This document shows positions 59,693 to 64,000 of a stretch of 64,000 nt of DNA, piece after piece. The DNA is from Dysgonomonas sp. UBA7710 (GTDB lineage Bacteria > Bacteroidota > Bacteroidia > Bacteroidales > Dysgonomonadaceae). The notes below the pieces were generated by a model. That model was not told where the DNA came from and searched no databases. It worked only from the letters and a program-made list of their open reading frames with translations. The first letter of the stretch is position 1. Each line of letters begins with the position of its first letter. The translations under genes and the position numbers were made by a program. The stretch covers positions 1 through 64,000 of the forward strand of contig NZ_DLFW01000031.1 in the NCBI RefSeq assembly GCF_002482385.1, read 5' to 3'.

Positions 59693-61474
59693 ATGAAATC
59701 TAAATTTAAGAATATACTATTCCTATCATTGATTCTGTTAGCTGCATCTGCATTGAACTTGTCTGCTGAAGGATATAACGATTCGAATATAGTGGGTGTC
59801 ACAGCTACTGCGCAAGCGCCGGATGCTGTTATCACACATACTGTAGTGAAAGGAGAAACCGCATACTCCATAGCCGCTGCGTATAACACCACCGTGCAAT
59901 CTATTTACAAACTGAATCCGAAGGCCGAAAAGGGAATAAAGGCGGGAGATAAGCTGAAAATAGAGAGAGTGAGGAAAGTGACAAATTACAGCAGCCACCT
60001 GATCGAGGCGAAAGAAACGCTCTATTCCGTATCGCGGATGTATCATATATCCGTGGACGACCTCAAAAATGCAAATCCGGGACTGGACGAAAAAACATTC
60101 AGCAAGGGTAAAACCATCCGTGTACCGATGTTTACAGGCGAAACCACAGCCATATCCGCAACTGCAACAAACGGAGGATATGCAAGCCCGAATATGGAAT
60201 ACAAAGTACAGAAAGGCGAAACATTATACAGTATCGGTAAAAACCAGGGCATATCCGTAGAAGCTCTCCTTAATTCAAACCCTTCACTGAAAGACGGCGG
60301 ATTGAAAGAGGGAATGACACTGATTATCCCCAAAAGACAGATACAGGAGCCAAGGATGACCGTCAATGAACAAAAAGCTGTACGCGTAGAGACTCCTTAT
60401 GCTACAAAAGGAGAAACAGTACGCGTAGGAGTATTGCTTCCGTTCCTTGACAGGAATGGCAGTATTCAGAAAGAAAAACTGGCAGAATATTACGAAGGTT
60501 TCCTGCTAGCCGTTAAAGAGATGAAGGACAAGGGCCTGAATGCAGAAATATATGCATTCGACATTGGCGCGGAAAAAAACACAAAGAAACTCGAAAGCCT
60601 TTTGGGTACAAACGAAATGAAGAATCTCCATCTTGTGATCGGAGGCGTATCGAAGCAGCAGATAGATGTATTGACCAAATTCTCTAAGAAAACCGGGATT
60701 AAATACGTGATACCTTTCGGTTCGACAAATGACATCGAAAATACACCGACATTATTTCAGATGACTACATCCCACTCCAGCCTGTACACTGAAATATCAT
60801 CCGCATTCAAGGACAAGTTCAGGGACTACAATATAATTTTCGTATCCGAAGCGGGCTCTGACAATGATAAATCGGACTTTACAAACAATCTGAAAAAGGA
60901 GTTATCGAAATCAAATATCCCGTTCAAGTCTACCGTAAGCTCCGACAATCTGATTACAGATATAGGGAATGTGATGGAAGGTACGAGAAAGAACATACTG
61001 ATTCCTACTTCCTCGTCAGAAATCACGCTGCGTAAAATACTGGCTGCAATGAATTCACTTACTGCAGAAGCAGTAACCCTCTTCGGCTATCCTGAGTGGC
61101 AGACATATTCACAACATACGAGCGGGTTGCATAAATACGACTCTTATATTTATAGTATATTCTTCCTCGATGAGCAACAAAATGACGTCAAAGACTTTGT
61201 AAGCGAATACAAAAAATGGTACAATAAAAACCTTATAAATTCATATCCCAAATACGGATATCTGGGATACGACGCAGGACTTTACTTCCTGACAGCTCTC
61301 AACAGATACGGCAGCGACTTTGAGAACAACATATCTAACCTAAAAGTCCCTACCCTGCAATCAGCTGCGCACTTCCAACGCGTAAACGACAGGGGAGGAT
61401 TCATCAACAACGGGTTATACCTTATCCGGTATAAAGCAGGGTCAGGCATTGAAAAAACAGATATCAGCAGATAA
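59693..61474 (+). CDS. LysM / periplasmic-binding-protein-fold fusion
   Basis: A 593-residue exported protein with a signal peptide ending near NLSA. Three LysM repeats lie at about 40-85 (THTVVKGETAYSIAAAYN), 90-140 (SHLIEAKETLYSVSRMYH) and 165-215 (EYKVQKGETLYSIGKNQG), which bind peptidoglycan. Residues about 240-580 form a type-I periplasmic-binding-protein-like fold, starting VRVGVLLPFLDRNGSIQKEKLAEYYEGF in parts and including FGYPEWQTYS and YGYLGYDAGLYFL. There is no permease nearby, so it is not an ordinary transporter component; related proteins of Bacteroidota and the E. coli LpoA share this fold and act as regulators of wall synthesis (comparison, not proof). It is first of three genes joined by 1-2 base gaps. 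Start at 59693 because the -7 box excludes the upstream TTG-type start. Confidence 0.85.
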   Translation: MKSKFKNILFLSLILLAASALNLSAEGYNDSNIVGVTATAQAPDAVITHTVVKGETAYSIAAAYNTTVQSIYKLNPKAEKGIKAGDKLKIERVRKVTNYSSHLIEAKETLYSVSRMYHISVDDLKNANPGLDEKTFSKGKTIRVPMFTGETTAISATATNGGYASPNMEYKVQKGETLYSIGKNQGISVEALLNSNPSLKDGGLKEGMTLIIPKRQIQEPRMTVNEQKAVRVETPYATKGETVRVGVLLPFLDRNGSIQKEKLAEYYEGFLLAVKEMKDKGLNAEIYAFDIGAEKNTKKLESLLGTNEMKNLHLVIGGVSKQQIDVLTKFSKKTGIKYVIPFGSTNDIENTPTLFQMTTSHSSLYTEISSAFKDKFRDYNIIFVSEAGSDNDKSDFTNNLKKELSKSNIPFKSTVSSDNLITDIGNVMEGTRKNILIPTSSSEITLRKILAAMNSLTAEAVTLFGYPEWQTYSQHTSGLHKYDSYIYSIFFLDEQQNDVKDFVSEYKKWYNKNLINSYPKYGYLGYDAGLYFLTALNRYGSDFENNISNLKVPTLQSAAHFQRVNDRGGFINNGLYLIRYKAGSGIEKTDISR

Positions 61475-61476
61475 AA

Positions 61477-62199
61477 ATGACAAACAGATTCTTTATCCTA
61501 TTATTGTTATCGTCACTCTTTACCGTTGTTGCAAACGGACAGGATAAAAAGTTCGAACCTGAGTGGAACATAGGTGTCGGATTCGGTCCTACACTTTCAT
61601 CTGTCAGTTTCGACCCCAACAGGGCGCTCAATTACGGGGGGACTATAAGTACCAAAAACCTCCAGCAGTATTCCGGAGGACTTGCTATACGCTATATTTC
61701 CGAAAAGAATCTGGGGCTTATAGCCGAACTAAACTATTCTCAACAAGGATGGGAGCAATACTTCGAGCCGAGCGAATCGGGAGAACCATCCCCATACCAG
61801 CATTCCCATCAATTAAATTATCTCGAACTGCCTATACTTACCCATATCTACTTTGGAAATAAGGTACGCGTCTTCTTCAATCTGGGACCCAAGCTCAGCT
61901 TCCTTATCAGCGACAGCGAAAAGATGAACCAGGCCCTATCCGACGCACTGTCAGGCGGCGAGTTGGGTACTTCCTTTATGACATATCAGTATTACCGTAA
62001 GCCCGAAAGAAAGATAGATTACGCCCTTATGGGGGGTATGGGGCTCGAATTCAGGTCGGGTATCGGCCATTTTGCATTAGAAGGACGATATACATTCGGC
62101 CTTGGGGATATTTACAAAAACAGTAAATCCGATTTTTTCAACCGCTCTGCCAACAGGGTTATTTCCGTTAAGTTGACCTACTACGTTAAGCTATTCTGA
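61477..62199 (+). CDS. PorT-like outer-membrane beta-barrel protein
   Basis: A 240-residue exported barrel with signal peptide ending near NGQ. Alternating strands run through the whole length (WNIGVGFGPTLSSVSF, GLIAELNYSQQGW, LNYLELPILTHIYF, VRVFFNLGPKLSFLIS, FALEGRYTFGLGDIY) and the protein ends in a C-terminal Phe after VKLTYYVKLF, as needed for outer-membrane insertion. PorT in Porphyromonas supports type IX secretion; this relative may be a general barrel only. It starts 2 bases after the LysM gene stop and 1 base before the methyltransferase gene. Confidence 0.85.
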   Translation: MTNRFFILLLLSSLFTVVANGQDKKFEPEWNIGVGFGPTLSSVSFDPNRALNYGGTISTKNLQQYSGGLAIRYISEKNLGLIAELNYSQQGWEQYFEPSESGEPSPYQHSHQLNYLELPILTHIYFGNKVRVFFNLGPKLSFLISDSEKMNQALSDALSGGELGTSFMTYQYYRKPERKIDYALMGGMGLEFRSGIGHFALEGRYTFGLGDIYKNSKSDFFNRSANRVISVKLTYYVKLF

Positions 62200-62200
62200 T

Positions 62201-62887
62201 ATGCCGCGCATATACAAACTTTCAAGGACAGGATTGAAATTATTATATAAAGTACGCCATCACCGGGGACATGGCATACACTCCCCCTTTGTGTTCAATC
62301 TGGTGACAAAGGTAATAGAAGAAAAAGCACCCTATCACGCTTATGACGATATAAAATTCGCACTCGACAGCCTGACAGAAAAGCATTTCAAGCTAAATAA
62401 ACAGAATAAGCTGATGTTTAAACTGGCAAATCATTTCGAGGTAAAACGGGTTCTGGAAATCGGTTCCGGCTTTGGAGTCAACACACTCTGCCTGACTGCG
62501 CCGTCTTCCAATATAGAATGTACATGTGTCGAGATATCGGAACAAAAAGCAGCGCTGGCCCGGAAATTGTACCATAACTGGGCAAGAAAGATAAATCTGC
62601 ATACAGAAGCGGCATTACCCGTTTTAGCAGATAAACAGGACTGTATATTGATCGACCTTAACAATTATAATCATCTGCCGGCGGATATAAACAGGTACTT
62701 GCTGGAGCTGTCACACGAAAAAACATTCATTATTGTGAAAGGTATCCGAACAAACAAACGCTATCAGATGTTATGGAGAAGTATTTTAAATACAGAGTCG
62801 CGGACAGCTGTACTCGATCTGTTTAATACCGGAATCTTATTTTTCGACAAACAGTTGTACAGATGGAATTATCAGATAAGTTTTTAA
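62201..62887 (+). CDS. SAM-dependent methyltransferase-like protein
   Basis: A 228-residue soluble protein of the class I methyltransferase fold. It begins RIYKLSRTGLKLLYKVRHHRGHGIHSPFVFNLV (parts), a basic opening typical of a Bacteroidota group, followed by the SAM loop VLEIGSGFGVNTLCL (about 85-99), the acidic strand CVEISEQ (about 110-116), and a DCILIDLNNYNHL strand near 150. The acceptor is unknown. It is translationally linked with the LysM fusion and the barrel gene, so it may modify an envelope component (inference). Confidence 0.85.
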   Translation: MPRIYKLSRTGLKLLYKVRHHRGHGIHSPFVFNLVTKVIEEKAPYHAYDDIKFALDSLTEKHFKLNKQNKLMFKLANHFEVKRVLEIGSGFGVNTLCLTAPSSNIECTCVEISEQKAALARKLYHNWARKINLHTEAALPVLADKQDCILIDLNNYNHLPADINRYLLELSHEKTFIIVKGIRTNKRYQMLWRSILNTESRTAVLDLFNTGILFFDKQLYRWNYQISF

Positions 62888-62971
62888 GTAACTATTAGAG
62901 ATTTATTTGTTTGGCAAGGCAATAAAACAGATACAGCATTCGTATTTACTATCTAAACAGATCATTGATAA

Positions 62972-63532
62972 ATGAAAAAAAGCTTGGTATATACAAAAAC
63001 CGGAGATAAGGGAACAACTTCCCTTGTCGGAGGGAAACGGGTAGTTAAATCCCATGTAAGGCTCGAAGCCTATGGAACTGCCGATGAACTGAATTCCTTT
63101 GTGGGATTTCTGACAGAAGAGATAGACGATGAGCACGATTTGGAAACATTATCATATATCCAGCACAAATTGTTTACAGTAGGTTCATATCTCGCCACTG
63201 AAACCGAGGCCATTCCCCCTAAGGCAGCAAGTATCATTACAGAAAAAGATATTGCGCTGCTGGAAAACGAAATGGACAGGATGGACAGTGAACTACCTCC
63301 TCTTCGCCAATTTGTATTACCGGGAGGAAGTGAGTCCGCATCAAGGGCACATATATGCCGGACAATCTGCCGGAGAACTGAGCGTTGTATATACCGGGTG
63401 AAGGAAGAATTTCCGGTGGATGAGCACGTGCTAATGTTTGTAAACCGGCTTTCAGATTACTTTTTCTTACTAGCCAGGAAGGAAAGTAACAAGAAAGGAA
63501 AAGAAATATTTTGGAATCAGAGTTTGATATAA
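62972..63532 (+). CDS. PduO-type cob(I)alamin adenosyltransferase
   Basis: A 186-residue cytosolic enzyme that transfers the adenosyl group of ATP to cob(I)alamin, giving coenzyme B12. The N-terminal ATP loop is YTKTGDKGTTSLVGGKRV (about 7-24); VRLEAYGTADELNSFVG follows (about 29-45), then FVLPGGSESASRAHICRTICRRTER (parts, about 110-134) with the Arg and Glu residues of the active site. Length is normal for the family. No cobalamin-dependent enzyme or cobalamin riboswitch is visible nearby; it could serve methylmalonyl-CoA mutase, common in Bacteroidales. Confidence 0.95.
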   Translation: MKKSLVYTKTGDKGTTSLVGGKRVVKSHVRLEAYGTADELNSFVGFLTEEIDDEHDLETLSYIQHKLFTVGSYLATETEAIPPKAASIITEKDIALLENEMDRMDSELPPLRQFVLPGGSESASRAHICRTICRRTERCIYRVKEEFPVDEHVLMFVNRLSDYFFLLARKESNKKGKEIFWNQSLI

Positions 63533-63552
63533 GAAATAAAGTTCTATTTTTG
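63524..63552 (+). promoter_or_regulatory. -33/-7 promoter of the DUF2795 gene
   Basis: TTG at 63524-63526 and TATTTTTG at 63545-63552 are 18 bases apart. Confidence 0.6.
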
Positions 63553-63594
63553 CGAAAAATATAACCAAACTGGCAAATAAATAAATAAGATACT

Positions 63595-63816
63595 ATGTAC
63601 TGGACTTTAGAACTTGCATCGAAATTAGAAGATGCGCCATGGCCTGCAACGAAGGAAGAGTTAATAGACTATGCTCAACGTTCAGGCGCCCCCCTAGAAG
63701 TGATAGAAAACTTACAGGAGATCGAGGACGAAGATGAAATCTTTGATACTATCGAAGATATCTGGCCGGATTATCCCAGCAAGGAAGATTTCTTTTTCAA
63801 TGAAGACGAATATTAA
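63595..63816 (+). CDS. DUF2795 family small acidic protein
   Basis: A 73-residue cytosolic protein, strongly acidic toward the C-terminus (EDEDEIFDTIEDIWPDYP). The core MYWTLELASKLEDAPWPATKEELIDYAQRSGAPLEVIENL (given in parts; about 1-40) matches the short helical DUF2795 fold. Function unknown; the family is widespread in Bacteroidota and some Actinobacteria. It has its own promoter and a strong terminator at 63861-63896, so it is expressed alone. Confidence 0.88.
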   Translation: MYWTLELASKLEDAPWPATKEELIDYAQRSGAPLEVIENLQEIEDEDEIFDTIEDIWPDYPSKEDFFFNEDEY

Positions 63817-63860
63817 TCGTAAGGAACTGTAAAAGAATTCTTTAAAAAAAGTAATTGAAA

Positions 63861-63896
63861 AGAGATTGGGGTGAAAGTTCACTCTAATCTCTTTTT
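63861..63896 (+). terminator. Intrinsic terminator of the DUF2795 gene
   Basis: The 15-base arms 63861-63875 and 63878-63892 pair with two G-U positions, followed by TTTTT. Beyond it to 64000 I see no gene. Confidence 0.88.
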
Positions 63897-64000
63897 GTGT
63901 TTTTCCGGATATAGCTTTAGATGAAAACGGTTGAGCTATGCTATTAATACGAATTATTAATAAATCCCTGAAACTTTATCTATACTGTATCCGGAGAAAG

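Overview
The window looks like a chromosomal segment of a Bacteroidota bacterium, most likely Bacteroidales and perhaps near Dysgonomonas. This rests on a SusC/SusD pair with a hybrid two-component regulator, several GH92 mannosidases, the CbpA/CbpM chaperone pair, a subclass-A2-like class A beta-lactamase, an A+T-rich composition, and many copies of the Bacteroidota -7 promoter box TAnnTTTG placed 15-110 bases before genes. The family-level placement is inference. No rRNA, tRNA, CRISPR array, intact prophage or intact insertion sequence was seen.

Layout. 1-2679: the end of one glycan-use operon on the minus strand (DUF4965 glutaminase-like lipoprotein followed by a GH92 enzyme cut by the window edge). 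3118-9992: housekeeping genes (miaA, rsfS, ftsH, an EamA exporter, fabI) and a FISUMP surface protein. 10196-21023: Sua5/YciO protein, S41 protease, bifunctional thrA, a large membrane protein, an orphan phage-terminase-like HTH protein, an ApgM-family protein that is probably the missing homoserine kinase, an SIS-domain arabinose-5-phosphate isomerase and PhoH. 21630-27845: purC, a zeta-toxin-like kinase, menG, a catalytically dead M48-like secreted protein, a VWA protein and ffh. 28168-37586: a DUF5131 protein, DUF5063/exonuclease pair, cbpA-cbpM-beta-lactamase, a 4Fe-4S membrane protein with a newly noticed 21-residue peptide ahead of it, a LytTR regulator, a tyrosine phosphatase, a 2-hydroxyacid dehydrogenase/HAD pair, a GNAT enzyme and tatA.

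37992-54925 is a complete polysaccharide utilization locus on the minus strand: hybrid two-component regulator, SusC, SusD, a basic-secretory-protein peptidase, GH92, GH29 and GH92. The regulator should sense a mannose-containing glycan fragment, SusC/SusD import it, and the enzymes trim mannose and fucose; a peptidase in the operon suggests a glycoprotein (N-glycan) target. Terminators inside the locus (45477-45526 and 50409-50453) suggest stepped expression. 55371-64000 holds a small orphan gene, an XRE-regulator pseudogene, uvrB, an acyltransferase, a LysM/periplasmic-binding-protein fusion in an operon with an outer-membrane barrel and a methyltransferase, a cobalamin adenosyltransferase and a DUF2795 protein.

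Between genes there is a notable set of noncoding repeats: four identical 35-base copies of one sequence, two of them inside larger elements with terminal inverted repeats (21035-21270 and 37757-37975), and an unrelated 417-base G+C-rich element with about 37-base inverted ends (58237-58653).
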